A stretch of 55,867 bases of DNA from Tritrichomonas foetus (GCA_001839685.1 MLAK01000771.1:119881-175747), one strand, 5' to 3'. Positions 10,294 to 21,067 are shown, numbered from the stretch's first letter. Notes: generated by a model not told the origin, from the sequence alone. Made by a program: numbers and translations.

Positions 10294-10459
10294 TATTATT
10301 GTTTCATTTGTTTGTTTTATTATTATCCTTTTAAAGAAAAAATGGCATGAATTCTATCATGAGATGATCACCATGAATGCTGGTCAACTCCTTTTGGATG
10401 ACAACCAAAATATGTATCACACCTGTCATCCAACATTATACTCCAAAGCGATTGAATAA
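10294..10459 (+). pseudogene. C-terminal fragment of a membrane protein cut by the mariner element
   Basis: Directly after the right TA, an open frame reads a hydrophobic stretch (IIVSFVCFIIILL), then KKKWHEFYHEM and a polar tail ending HTCHPTLYSKAIE at the TAA at 10457-10459. This looks like the transmembrane helix and cytoplasmic tail of a type I membrane protein. Its codons are C-rich, like those of an expressed gene. No matching upstream part exists left of the element, where AP-1 mu ends only 48 bases before the transposon. Either the 5' part is lost or the two flanks come from different loci. The protein family cannot be told from this tail. Confidence 0.45.
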
Positions 10460-10554
10460 TTTGGAAAGAAATATGGGACATTCATATTACATTTATATAT
10501 TCATAATAAGAAGTAGAAAACAAAATCACACAATATCTAACATTTTATTCAACA

Positions 10555-12976
10555 TTATAAATCGAAAATAGATTCAAGCGAAATTCTCTGCGTCCTATAT
10601 GCAAAATCTGTATATAAAACTGGATCTTCATTTCTTAACACTTCGTTAATAATCTCAGAGACATCAATTCCATGTTGTTTGAAAGCAGGTTCAACGCTCA
10701 TTGCCTGCAAAGCTTGCATCACTATTGTCACTTCAACAGAATTTCGCCCAGTGATTGAAAATGGACAGAATTTATCAGATTGAATTATTTGGAGAAAATC
10801 ATACAGTTTCTCGAAATAATCTTGATTTGTTACAAACTGAGAAATTCCAATTTGTTTCATACAACCAGCAAAGATTAAAACACCGGCCATTGTTGTAGCA
10901 GGCTCATCACTTTGAAGAAGAACTTCAGAAGAAAGATTAAATAGGCCAGTAATAAAACCTGCGTCATTAATAGTAAATTTCTCGAAAATATGGAAAAATA
11001 AAACAACAATGTTTGCTAAACTATCAGAATGCAAAGATAGTTCTCCTTCACTGAATAAAGTACAAGAAGCTTTGATACAATAAGGAGAAAAATCATCCAC
11101 ATATTCATCAAAGAAATACTGGAAAAATATATTCATAATATATTTTGCCAATTTTCCTTCAGAAATATCGCATTTTTCAATAATTAATAGAGCTGTTTTG
11201 ACTAAATCTTCAATATTTTCGCGGTATTCATTATCAAGTGCAATTTTGAAAAAGAGTAATAAAAATGCAAACTTATGGTCATTAATGTAACGTGTATTTA
11301 AATCATCATACATGCGCTGGATAGAACCTGGTGATTCAACGAGTTGGCTCATGAAATATTTATAAAACTCTGCGTTGAATTCTTTGGTAAGTCCGTTGGT
11401 TAATAATGGAAACATAATGAAGGTTCGAAGTAATTGAAGAAGAATTGGAATATTTTCTGTGTTTTGAATGATATCATCATATTCTGTAATAAGGAAATCG
11501 AGAATATTTGAAATGATTGTGGATGAAATTTCGATGTTCCTTTTACCAAATTGAACGAAAATAGCATTCAACAATTCGAACGCAGTATTAAGTCTTTCAG
11601 GATGGCCAATTTCGATAAGTTTGAAAATATAAATCATTAAATTTGATGCAAGTTGGAGTATTAGATGGCCAAGATTTTCGTTTATTTGTTGTTGGTTTTT
11701 AGTTAACAATATGAAAAAGTTTAAACAGTCATTAGATGGAATCATCAGGCAGCTTGAGTCAGATTCAGAAATTTTCATGTATTCATGTGCCATGAATTCA
11801 GGAAAACCTTCTCCAATAACTCCTGTGAATTTTGTTATTGAGTAAATTACCTTATAAAGTAGTGTTCGATAAATCACAGAATTTTGAACGCTTTTCAAAC
11901 TTTCAATACATTGCAAAATTATTGGTGGGATTTCATTTGATTTATATATATTTGTGACCAAAAAAGAGCAGTAAAGATATAAATAATCTGGGATATTCCG
12001 TGGCATTTGTTCAGTTTGTTTATATGTCGAAACCAACGTCTCAATCAGATGTGAAATTTGCGATGGCTGGCAATAGTCCAGCATAACAGAAAGAAGGAAG
12101 AAGTTATTGGATTGGAAAAACAAATCTATCCATAGATTTATAATCAATTCAGGGTTTTGTACCATTTGAGGTAAAAAATTCAGAAAAGTAACCAAAAGTT
12201 GACCACATTGACCTCGAATTGATTTTAGTGATGTATAACATTCACAAAAATCATCTCCTGGAGATGGTGGTGTGTTTGTGTATCTGTCAATTAATGGTAA
12301 AATAGAAACGTCTAATGGAATTTCAAGATTGCGAAGGAGTTCCAAAATCGGAGGGAATGCTATATTCTCCTGTAAAAATTGAAGTAATTCATAAAAAATA
12401 GCATTTTTGAATTCATTAGAAAATAAAAATTTGGTTTTCATAAAAGAATCAAACAAAGCTTGCGCGATTTCTTCGCTTCTGGGCCTTTGTTTATATATTT
12501 GAATGAAATTGATAAAAAATTGATAATATGACACTGGATTGAGTTTTAAAGATAAATTTGAATAAATTCTGGAAAGGAGTGAGAAAAATTGAACAAAAAA
12601 AAAAATCAGGAGTCTCCATATTGGCCGCGTTCAAAAATGAAGAAAGACGCTGGAAAAAAAACTCTTGAAATTGGGGAAATAATGTCATACACATTGAATA
12701 TAAAGTCCTTACGACGATAAGCTGATAGGATAGATCGGGAATAATGGCGTCAATTTGTTTTGAGAAGAATTCGAGAAGTTGCTGGCGTACTTGAATGTCG
12801 AGTTGGATTTTGACTTCGTAGATTTCCATCAAGCGTGAGAATAATGGGAGTCGATTTTCTTCTGGACGTACCTGGTGTGAGAACTGAAATAGGCCGGCGA
12901 TTAAATTAATTACGTTTCCTTGAGTCTGTTGGAGTGCTTGTTGGAAAATTAATTCGGGTGTTATGCTTTCATTCAT
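10555..12976 (-). CDS. Helical-repeat (HEAT/exportin-like) protein with one frameshift
   Basis: Two overlapping frames form one protein of about 800 residues. The first runs from ATG at 12976 into an 11-T tract (sense strand; forward A-run 12595-12605). The second starts just after that tract and reads FVQFFSLLSRIY without interruption to the TAA near 10555. Removing one T joins them, so this is probably a homopolymer error. The protein is made throughout of amphipathic helices rich in Leu, Ile and Phe, as in HEAT/ARM proteins. The general look recalls nuclear transport receptors of the exportin/importin-beta group, but I see no diagnostic motif. An Inr-like TCATA lies about 20 bases upstream. 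Confidence 0.6.
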
Positions 12977-12994
12977 AAAAAAATGGTTGATTGA

Positions 12995-13010
12995 TATGAC
13001 GACCGTTTAA
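12995..13010 (-). promoter_or_regulatory. Inr-like element and AACGGT motif
   Basis: On the minus strand TTAAACGGTC (forward 13001-13010) is followed by TCATA (12995-12999) and then, about 20 bases on, the ATG at 12976. TCATA fits the trichomonad Inr consensus. AACGGT resembles a Myb-type site and recurs near other genes of the window. Confidence 0.4.
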
Positions 13011-13357
13011 TTATGGAAAAAATTGTTGGTGGCAATTTTTCCTTTCATTGTGAAGTTGATTCATAAATCAAGTCTTAAGAGTGGGAAGTAATTAGGTGAA
13101 GTATTTGGCCGTAAATGGAAATGTTTGCATGACCTGATTAATCACTCTCGTCTGGCATTTTATCTATTTGTTCAGGCAATACCTTAACTTTTTCAATATT
13201 TATTGAGCCACTTCACCATTCAATAAATTGGCAAAAAGTTGATCATCTAAAAAATGCATCATTTGAGAATTAACAAAAAATAATCATGTTCATAAAAGTC
13301 AGATATGCCGTTGCTCGTAAATCAAGTTTATTCTTAAAATAAAAATTATAATTGAAA

Positions 13358-14335
13358 TTAATCTGTTGAATCAGTATTTTCTTTCTTTTTGGCGTAGAAA
13401 GTTGTATAGCCTGCAAGTGCAAGTGCTGCTATGTGTGCTGCTGCCATATTCCTAAACTTGGGATCTTTCAAAGATTCCTTCAATTGGGGATTCATCTTTC
13501 CCTTTCTTCGCCTTGAAGATGATGCACTACTTTCCACTTTTTGAGAGCTTTCAGAATTAGCCTTTTCATTTACATCATTTTCACTATCTTCCTTCGCAAA
13601 AACAAACTCTTCATTTTCGCCGTCAGCTTCTTCAATCGACTCATTTTCGTGAATGAAAGCGTTTCCTCGTATTGGTTCTGGATCATTTTTCTTAAACTCG
13701 CGATTGACTTTCACCTTTCTTGAATCTTTGGCTCGCTGCTCAGCTCTGTCGTTCTGTTCAAGCTCGCGGTCAAGTTGAGGATATGTTGGATCAGATTCCA
13801 AAGCGCTACTAGCTTCAGAAATTAGATCGTTTCCTTCATTTTCGTAATTTGAACTTTTTCGACCACTGTTCCTGTATCTGCCATCGCTTCTACTCCTGCC
13901 TTCGCTTCTGCTTGCACTTTTGTTGCTGTGTTTATCTGAACTATGGATAGAAACCACTCTCTCCATGGAATCCAAATTAACCGACTCTGATCCAATTTCA
14001 CTGCTTAAGTAGGAAATTTTACCTTCATCGAGCTCTTCAACTGCTTCTGGAGTTAAAAGATTCCTTCTGTTTCCTTTTCTCGTTGTATAATGGAATGTTC
14101 GAGGAACGTTCGACCAGACTTCGCTGCTTGACCCAAGATCGCAGCTTCTGTCGTCGTAATGAAAATCGCTTGAATCGCTGACCAGATTGAAATTTTCTAA
14201 GTCTTGATAATATTGCGCGGTTTCGGGAGTCAGTTTCTTCCGGAAAACTGCCCCATCTGTTGTGACAGTGACAGTCCTCCTTTGTGTTGGATCAACTTCG
14301 CTAGTGGAGTTAAGTTCGAGATCTGAATCAAGCAT
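13358..14335 (-). CDS. Predicted tail-anchored, Ser/Glu-rich protein
   Basis: The protein has 325 residues and starts MLDSDLELN at ATG 14335 (the frame is open to a TTG one codon earlier). The body is hydrophilic and rich in Ser, Glu, Asp and Arg, with an RSEGRSRSDGRYR stretch, and looks disordered. Near the end, a basic segment (PKFRN) precedes a moderately hydrophobic run, MAAAHIAALALAGYTTFY, then AKKKENTDSTD. A single C-terminal helix flanked by lysines is typical of tail-anchored proteins, including outer-membrane proteins of mitochondria and hydrogenosomes. The location is inferred. No family was recognised. An Inr-like TCACT lies 10 bases upstream. Confidence 0.7.
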   Translation of the reverse strand: MLDSDLELNSTSEVDPTQRRTVTVTTDGAVFRKKLTPETAQYYQDLENFNLVSDSSDFHYDDRSCDLGSSSEVWSNVPRTFHYTTRKGNRRNLLTPEAVEELDEGKISYLSSEIGSESVNLDSMERVVSIHSSDKHSNKSASRSEGRSRSDGRYRNSGRKSSNYENEGNDLISEASSALESDPTYPQLDRELEQNDRAEQRAKDSRKVKVNREFKKNDPEPIRGNAFIHENESIEEADGENEEFVFAKEDSENDVNEKANSESSQKVESSASSSRRRKGKMNPQLKESLKDPKFRNMAAAHIAALALAGYTTFYAKKKENTDSTD

Positions 14336-14344
14336 CAAGAATTA

Positions 14345-14383
14345 AGTGAGGATAAATTATATATAGTCGAATTAACGGTCACC
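14345..14383 (-). promoter_or_regulatory. Inr-like TCACT and GTGACCGTTAATT motif
   Basis: On the minus strand GTGACCGTTAATT (forward 14370-14382) precedes TCACT (14345-14349), which lies 10 bases before the ATG at 14335. The same 13-mer occurs upstream of the giant coiled-coil gene (forward 38802-38814). AACGGT on the opposite strand fits a Myb-like core. Confidence 0.45.
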
Positions 14384-14472
14384 TTTTTCAATGTCATAAA
14401 GTATAAAGTATTCAAATTGAGATATATCATGACATGAAAGAAAAGGTTAAATTATTTGTTGTTAACTATGAT

Positions 14473-14527
<55 letters not shown>

Positions 14528-15404
14528 GCAGTATTGAGATTAAGTAATTAACTTTTTCAGTTGTAATATGGCTGTATATCATTAAAAATTTAATTAAACA
14601 TTTTAGGTATAACAGTGTTGTTTTGCAAATTAACACATTAGTTAGAGGTTAAAAGAGTATCTTTTTAAAATAATTCTGACTCCTGATTTTCTTTCCATAC
14701 AATCAGGAATTGATATAGTTTGATATTTCATCTTATGAAGCTAAATTGTAAAAAAGAAGTACTATGAAAAATTCAGTATCATAGAAGATGTTATAATTCA
14801 TTTAACTATGAACAGAAGAATTATCTACCAAATGATATCTTTTTTTCAATGCATATTAATTCAATGGGCTATTCAATATTGACTTTTATATCATTGAAAA
14901 AAATGATCAGAGGAGTTCAAATTTCGATCGTAGAGAGATTTCATCATTCGATGATATTCCAATTCCATATCACAAACCTGCATATTTAGATTTGACCAGA
15001 TATTTAGCTCATTAAAGTGAATAATAAAATATTCATAAATCATATTTCAATTTTTCACTGTCCTAAAAAATTGACTAAAAAATAAATTTAATAAATAACA
15101 ATCAGCTTTTCCTCTTAAAGGGTTCTATCAATGAAAGATGATTGGAGATCATCAAATAATCTTATTCGAAAAAAAAATCATCATTCACAGAGTTTGTTCT
15201 AAACTTTGGAAATCATTCAATTATAGATAACGTGCTAGCTACCTCAAAATGAGAGGTCCTACGCGATGGAAAATAATCGTCTTCGATCAATTTTTGAATT
15301 CATTTGATGGAAACATCAAAAGAATTTTATTCGGTAGAAATTAATTAATTCAATTAATTCTGTGTTATTCAGATTTTCTCACAATTTTTGAATAGGCTGT
15401 CACC
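14384..15404. other. Intergenic region with poly(T) tract
   Basis: About 1 kb separates two divergent genes. It holds a 51-base T run (14476-14526) and otherwise AT-rich sequence. A short plus-strand stretch near 14955-15015 reads DDIPIPYHKPAYLDLTRY before a stop and could be a relic of coding DNA. I see nothing else to support a gene. Confidence 0.5.
14476..14526 (+). repeat. Poly(T) tract, 51 bases
   Basis: This is an uninterrupted run of T. The length in the assembly may not be exact. Confidence 0.9.
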
Positions 15405-15409
15405 TCATT
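15405..15409 (+). promoter_or_regulatory. Inr-like element (TCATT)
   Basis: TCATT lies with its +1 A six bases before the ATG at 15413, within the usual range for trichomonad Inr elements. Confidence 0.5.
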
Positions 15410-15412
15410 TTA

Positions 15413-16324
15413 ATGTCGGCTCCTTTCCATTTTCAAATTGTCTTTACCTCTTCTTCATCTGATGAATCTGACAGTGAACAAGAAATTGAGCTGAAACCGG
15501 CAATAGTTCCAAAAGTTTTGCCTCCTCGACAAATTCGATCAAGCAACCATCGTCCATGTCGAAAAATGGTGAATTCACTTCCTCAAAGGCCTAAAACATC
15601 TGATAATTCCAAAAGTTGTGATAATAATAATCCCAGTCTCATCAATTGTGAATCTCCACAAATTTGTATTCAAAACTGTTTCGAAATCCACGAGCCAGAA
15701 TTCATTAAAGAAAAATCGTATATAATCGAAATGAAAAATTATAAATCTTTATTTGAATCGACTTCTAAAAGATTTATTATGATTGATAACAGAAAATTTA
15801 TGGTATATGATCTCACAATTCAATCAAAAGATAAAACAATAGAACTTCCCAATAATAAAATTATGGAAATAAGTTCATCTAGAACTGAATTTAAGATAAA
15901 AACAAAAGAAGAATACAAAAAGGAGCTCATGCGAATAAACTTTCATGCTCCATATGATGAAGATGATGAATGTAAAAGAAGAACATCGATTTACTTAACT
16001 CCATCAGTTTATCAAAACATGCCAAGCAAACTAATATCTTTACGAAAAGCAAATCATGATACTTTCAATGGACATTTTTTCATTAATTCGATCAAAAATG
16101 CCGGGTTTGTAATTGAAGGTTCCAAAAAATGTGTTTTTTCTATTCTTGAGATAAGAAAGAGACGAATCGAAATTCACACAACCCTCAATTTAGAACAAGA
16201 TTTGATCTTTGCTTTGGGAATAGCATCTTTCTTAGGAAAAACTAAATTTACCAATCGTGTTTCATATTTTAATGAAGCTACTCGAATTCTTATGCATCCA
16301 TTATTGCTTAAATCGTCACATTAA
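15413..16324 (+). CDS. Unrecognised 303-aa protein, possible tubby-like C-terminus
   Basis: I do not recognise this gene with confidence. The first 90 or so residues are Ser/Asp/Pro-rich and probably disordered (TSSSSDESDSEQE near the start). From about residue 100 a compact, beta-rich domain seems to follow, alternating hydrophobic and charged residues. The C-terminus (SIKNAGFVIEGSKKCVFSI, then IFALGIASFLG) faintly recalls the last strand and buried helix of tubby-like or LURP-like folds, which are common in trichomonads. Structure prediction would decide. The gene is divergent from the tail-anchored protein gene and has an Inr immediately upstream. Confidence 0.7.
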   Translation: MSAPFHFQIVFTSSSSDESDSEQEIELKPAIVPKVLPPRQIRSSNHRPCRKMVNSLPQRPKTSDNSKSCDNNNPSLINCESPQICIQNCFEIHEPEFIKEKSYIIEMKNYKSLFESTSKRFIMIDNRKFMVYDLTIQSKDKTIELPNNKIMEISSSRTEFKIKTKEEYKKELMRINFHAPYDEDDECKRRTSIYLTPSVYQNMPSKLISLRKANHDTFNGHFFINSIKNAGFVIEGSKKCVFSILEIRKRRIEIHTTLNLEQDLIFALGIASFLGKTKFTNRVSYFNEATRILMHPLLLKSSH

Positions 16325-16619
16325 TCAAAACTAATCGAGACATTTACATATCATGTAAAGAATATCAGTTATATAGATCTACAACATTAATTCTATTATG
16401 ACTTGAATGAATGAACTAACAAATATTTTAATCAAGCTTAATTAATTAATCATGATATTTGAAATAAGCTTTCATGAACAGATATAGAAACTTTTTGTAA
16501 TTATAAAACATTGTATTTAAAATTATTATCACATGTTTATTTAAATATTTATTATCATACATTTTCATTTTAAAAAAACTATTATATTATAAAAAAAAAT
16601 CGCATTAAATTTGTTATTT

Positions 16620-17804
16620 TCATTTGATTTCGAGAGTTGATCCATCCAATTGTCCTGTCTGCCATAAACTTGATGGATCCTCCTCATCATGATTAAATTG
16701 AAGATCAAGTTTATTCATTTCATCATCAAACGAAAAAGTACTTCCAAAAAATGCATCATCTGCAAAAGTTGAATGAGTTTCATCAAAATCAGCAGCTTTG
16801 CCATCATTTGTCATAAAGTAGTTTTCATCAAATGGTGTCCGATTCGAATCAGTGTATCCAAGTGACAGATTCGGCATATTTTGGCTTGGTGAAGTCGATC
16901 TCTGAATTTTCAAAATCGGTATAGGCAAAATTCGATTCAAATTTTCTCGAATATTCATTTTTTCAGGATTGTTTAATGTATTTAAATGTGTTGTGAAAGG
17001 TGAGTTTAGATGATTACTGAATTGGTTGCTGAATTGAGTGTTTAAATTATTGTTGGAATAAGCTTGATAAGATTTTGATTCATTTTCATGAAAGTTTTGG
17101 AAATTCAATTTATGAATATTATTTCTCAGTTTATTCACTTTATTTGTACTTGTGTGGTTCTTCTTAATTATGTTTGTGTCTGGATGATTGATTTGGTTGA
17201 TAGGATTGAAATTTTGTAAAATAGGAATATGAAAAAGTGTGTTCGGAGTTCGAACTTGATTAACTGGCTGAATATGCGAAAATTGGAAATTTGGTAAAGA
17301 AGTTTTGATATTTTTTTGTGTTTTGGAACGGACCGTCCATTTTCTGAGTTCATTTTGATCGTCTTTGAGGAGAGGAAGATTTGAAGAAACGTAATTTTTG
17401 ACATTTGTTTTTGCTGAAATATATCCTAATTTCTGGAATCCTTTGTTGAGGCTCGATTTACATCTGTTTAAAAGCGCTCTAAGACGTTGGATGTTCACGG
17501 ACAAAAACAAGCCTTCAAACGAAATTCCGGCAATAATACTTCGCTCTTGAATATGATCGGTTCGTCTTTCGATAAAATCTTTGACTGAATTGAGTTCCGT
17601 CTGGAACATGTTTGACGTAATGTTTAAAGTGTCTGGGCTTTTAAAAACGTTCGGATAATTAATTTGATGAGAAGCATTTGGCAAATAATTGGGCCGAAAG
17701 GAGGTTTGTAAAGCGAGAAAAGCATCTTTGTCTTCCTTGTCGAGAAGATTCCAGTATTCCTTTGGTATGGAATGAGGCACTTCCTCATGATTCTCGAAAT
17801 GCAT
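16620..17804 (-). CDS. Initiator-binding domain (IBD, IBP39-like) transcription factor
   Basis: This 394-residue protein carries in its first 165 residues the DNA-binding domain that recognises the trichomonad Inr promoter element. The diagnostic part is RCKSSLNKGFQKLGY (114-128), preceded by the wing/helix segment (NIQRLRALL), and followed by NELRKWTVR (151-159). An N-terminal segment PKEYWNLLDKEDKDAFLAL fits the family start. The rest is a long Asn/Ser/Pro-rich linker and an acidic C-terminal tail, which could be an activation region. IBP39-type proteins form a sizeable family in trichomonads, so this need not be the general Inr factor itself. The ATG at 17804 is the first in frame. Confidence 0.85.
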   Translation of the reverse strand: MHFENHEEVPHSIPKEYWNLLDKEDKDAFLALQTSFRPNYLPNASHQINYPNVFKSPDTLNITSNMFQTELNSVKDFIERRTDHIQERSIIAGISFEGLFLSVNIQRLRALLNRCKSSLNKGFQKLGYISAKTNVKNYVSSNLPLLKDDQNELRKWTVRSKTQKNIKTSLPNFQFSHIQPVNQVRTPNTLFHIPILQNFNPINQINHPDTNIIKKNHTSTNKVNKLRNNIHKLNFQNFHENESKSYQAYSNNNLNTQFSNQFSNHLNSPFTTHLNTLNNPEKMNIRENLNRILPIPILKIQRSTSPSQNMPNLSLGYTDSNRTPFDENYFMTNDGKAADFDETHSTFADDAFFGSTFSFDDEMNKLDLQFNHDEEDPSSLWQTGQLDGSTLEIK

Positions 17805-18193
17805 TTTTCTAAATTTCCCAAGGTGAAAAAATTCACCTTATTGATGAAAAAATTTTGATGTCTTTGAAAAAATTTATAGTCTATTCAAAGCAAAATGATG
17901 CATCTCTTCTTATTTCTATTTAAAAATGTGATATTAACAGTATTCATGAGTCTGTAGAATCCCTCGAATTGTTTTCAGATTTCAGTTTATTTTATGAGTG
18001 AATTTCACTCAGTAAAAGGAATGAAATCATTCAAATACTATCATATTTTTTAAAAATTTAAAAAAGTATAAATTTTTTTCAAAAAATGAAAAAACAAACG
18101 AGAGTTATCGAATAAAAACATTTAACAATGGCATTAAAATAATGAAAATTAAATTAAATTATGTGAATAAACAAACATTTCATCATGCTTAAA
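17805..18193. other. Intergenic spacer
   Basis: This AT-rich spacer lies between two minus-strand genes. I see no gene or clear motif in it beyond a TTCACCTT stretch about 20 bases before the IBD gene. Confidence 0.6.
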
Positions 18194-21067
18194 TCATACG
18201 CGAGTAGCTCTTGGAGTGTTCAAATTGCCAAACTGCAAAATTCCAACTTTTGGATTCTTGCCGAACATTGCGTTATATTTCTTATCTTGTTCAACATAAA
18301 TCGCTTTAAATTGAGTATAGTCCTTAAGGGCTAAAGTCAATTGCGATTGAATCATCTTTAAGTGATTTGATAAATATTCAATCTGTTCAATATCACATTG
18401 TCGTGAAGGTCTCGTTTCAAACATGTTTATCCACTTATTGCGTTCATTGATGAGAACAGCAATTCTTTCCTCAAAGAATTCTTCCATTCCTTTCCAATGA
18501 ACTTTAATATCTTCTATTTCCTTCTTCACTTTTCTAACGTATTCATCAATTTCATTTTGTCTTTGCGAACTATTTTCTTGGAGTTGTTTTTCATTTTTCT
18601 GTTTTTGAAGAGGAATATTATGTTTAAATGAATCAATTTCTTGTCCAAGATTATGTGTCTGTAAATTATGATCATTAATCATTCCATTTTGATCTTTTTC
18701 AAACTTTCTAGCCTCACTGTCAAGATTGTTTTGTGATTTTTGTAAAATTGAATCGATTTGAGAATTTAATTCGTTTTTAGTGGATTCAAATTGAGCAACA
18801 ATTTCATCAATTTTTGATTTGGAGTTGTTTATTTCGGTATTAAAACGATTTGTTTTTTCTTCAATTTCTTTATTCTTTGAATTTAATTTCAATTTGAAGC
18901 TTTCAAGTAAAGAATCAATTCTTCGCTTCGAATCAATTTCTTCGTTTTCAAGTTGATCTTGAAGTCTATCAATTTTTTCTTGTTGTTGTGCTTCAATTTT
19001 CTCTTTTTCGAGATTTTCCATTTCTTTTGTATGCGATTGAATTAAATCTTCCAAAAGTTTAGAAAGCCTTGAAATTTCTTCTTCTTTCAGCTTTCTCATG
19101 TCTTCTAATTTCTTCATCAAAGCAATTTTTGCTTGATCCCTGTTTCTTCCTGAAGATGTTGGACGTAACACTTGTTTATGACGCTCATTTTCTGAATCTT
19201 CCTGTGATTGCCAATTTTTCATAAGTGAATCTTGTTCATTTTGATTATTTTTGGTGTGTAAACCAAGTTCTTTTTCTAAATCATCAATTAATTTCGTTAA
19301 AGAACGATATTTTTCATTATCTTCAAGTTTTGGTGGTTGAATTAAATTTAATTCCTTTTGTAAATGATTCAAATCATCTTGGAATTTCTTTTCAAGTGAG
19401 TTAAATTCATCTTTAGAAAATCCATTTTGCTTAATTTTAGATAATTCTTCAGAATTCAGTGAATTCAATTTATTTATGAAATCTTCTTTCTTATTCATAT
19501 TTAATGATTTGGCGTTATTAATTTTATCGTGATTTTCTCTTTCCAAATCTTCAAGTGAGCTAGAAATTTGAGAATTTAATTGATTTCTCTTATTTTCGAA
19601 TTCTTTCTTTAATTTTTCAAGTTCGTCTTCTTCGTCACCTTCAATTTTCTTCATCTCAGTTTGATGATTTGCTATTAAATTGGTTTTATTGTCTTCTAAA
19701 CTCTCTAATTCATCACGTGCTTTCATTTCTTTCTTTTTATCATCTCCCATTGCTGCACTGATGTCACTTTTCATTTTCTTTATGGCGTTATCATATTCGC
19801 TCAATTTAGTTGTTCGTTCTTGGAATAAAATATGACCAAGTTCATCTTTTTCAACTTCATGTTTTTTCTTAAGTTCATTTAATTCATTAGTTATATCAAG
19901 CTTTGCTTTTTTATGTTGTTTTTTGGCTTTTGAAATTTCCTTCTTTAACTTTTTCTGATTTTCTTCAAGCATTGCTTGAATATCTGCGTGTTTTTTGGTT
20001 AGATTTCCAATTTCAGTTTCATGTTGTTTTGTGAGATCACTGAATAAAGCATTCAACTTTGAAAGGGAATCTTTATTAAGTAATTTGAGGTTTTCATATT
20101 CTTTGAATAATTCTTCTTTTAACTTTTCAAAGTCATCAAATTTTTTCTGATATTCATTTGAGAAATTGATTTTTTGGTCTTTTTGTTGTTGGATGAGTTG
20201 TTCGAGCATTTCTTTATTTGGTCTTTCGATTTCATCAATTTGTTGGTCCATTTTAGAGAGAAGTTCATCATTTTCTTTCTTTATTTTCATAATTTCTTGA
20301 ATTTCTTTATCAATTTTCGATTTATTATCTTTTAAGCATTTTGCTGTTGTTTCTTTCAAACCAATTAGTTTGTTTTTATGGCCAATCAAAAGTGCTGCTG
20401 CTGCTCTCATTCTTTCAATACCTGCTTCAATTTTTGAGTTGTCAATTTTCACCGAAATTTTTCCTTCACTTCGTAATTGAGCCAATTTTTGTGCATGCTC
20501 TTCTTTTAATTTTCTAATTTTCTCTTCTGAGTCATGCCTACATTGCTGCATTCTTTTTTCAGCTTCAACGAAATGATTATTTCTCTCTGCCTGATATTTT
20601 TGTTTTGCTTGGTTGATTCTATCGGCGAGATCAGCTTTTGTCGCCTCAATATTTTTCATAAAGTTTGTCTGTCGAGCCTGACTCCCTTCAATTACTGATT
20701 TCAATAAATTTTTCAAATTTTCCTTTTCTTGCTCAATGCTTTGGATTTTGCTTTCGTGGGTTTCTGTTGATGTATTGATGTAATTCTTTAAGTCAGAAAT
20801 AAGCTGCTCGTTTTTTCCGAGGAATTGGTTTTGATATTTTTCCATTATCTGATCGCCTTCTCCGTTTAATTGCTCCGCAAGTTTTGCCTTAACATCCCAT
20901 GCGTTTTTGAGAGCCTTTTCAATCTCTGGATCGAATTTATTGTGGATTTGTTGTTTTTGATATTCGCGATCTGCAATTTGACAGTTAAAAAGTGCAATCA
21001 CTTTGTTCAGTTGGGCTAGTTTTTTGCTCACATTAAACTTAACAGCTTTACTGTTCACTTTAATCAT
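18194..21067 (-). CDS. 957-aa coiled-coil protein
   Basis: Almost the whole protein is predicted long coiled coil: heptad-like patterns rich in Glu, Lys, Gln and Leu run from about residue 10 to 900. The C-terminal 60 residues are more conserved in look (DYTQFKAIYVEQDKKYNAMF followed by GKNPKVGILQFGN), which may be a specific binding end. No catalytic or membrane segment is seen. The composition is typical of cytoskeletal or basal-body rods, which fits a flagellate, but the family is not recognised. It starts MIKVNSKAVKF at ATG 21067. Confidence 0.75.
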   Translation of the reverse strand: MIKVNSKAVKFNVSKKLAQLNKVIALFNCQIADREYQKQQIHNKFDPEIEKALKNAWDVKAKLAEQLNGEGDQIMEKYQNQFLGKNEQLISDLKNYINTSTETHESKIQSIEQEKENLKNLLKSVIEGSQARQTNFMKNIEATKADLADRINQAKQKYQAERNNHFVEAEKRMQQCRHDSEEKIRKLKEEHAQKLAQLRSEGKISVKIDNSKIEAGIERMRAAAALLIGHKNKLIGLKETTAKCLKDNKSKIDKEIQEIMKIKKENDELLSKMDQQIDEIERPNKEMLEQLIQQQKDQKINFSNEYQKKFDDFEKLKEELFKEYENLKLLNKDSLSKLNALFSDLTKQHETEIGNLTKKHADIQAMLEENQKKLKKEISKAKKQHKKAKLDITNELNELKKKHEVEKDELGHILFQERTTKLSEYDNAIKKMKSDISAAMGDDKKKEMKARDELESLEDNKTNLIANHQTEMKKIEGDEEDELEKLKKEFENKRNQLNSQISSSLEDLERENHDKINNAKSLNMNKKEDFINKLNSLNSEELSKIKQNGFSKDEFNSLEKKFQDDLNHLQKELNLIQPPKLEDNEKYRSLTKLIDDLEKELGLHTKNNQNEQDSLMKNWQSQEDSENERHKQVLRPTSSGRNRDQAKIALMKKLEDMRKLKEEEISRLSKLLEDLIQSHTKEMENLEKEKIEAQQQEKIDRLQDQLENEEIDSKRRIDSLLESFKLKLNSKNKEIEEKTNRFNTEINNSKSKIDEIVAQFESTKNELNSQIDSILQKSQNNLDSEARKFEKDQNGMINDHNLQTHNLGQEIDSFKHNIPLQKQKNEKQLQENSSQRQNEIDEYVRKVKKEIEDIKVHWKGMEEFFEERIAVLINERNKWINMFETRPSRQCDIEQIEYLSNHLKMIQSQLTLALKDYTQFKAIYVEQDKKYNAMFGKNPKVGILQFGNLNTPRATRV

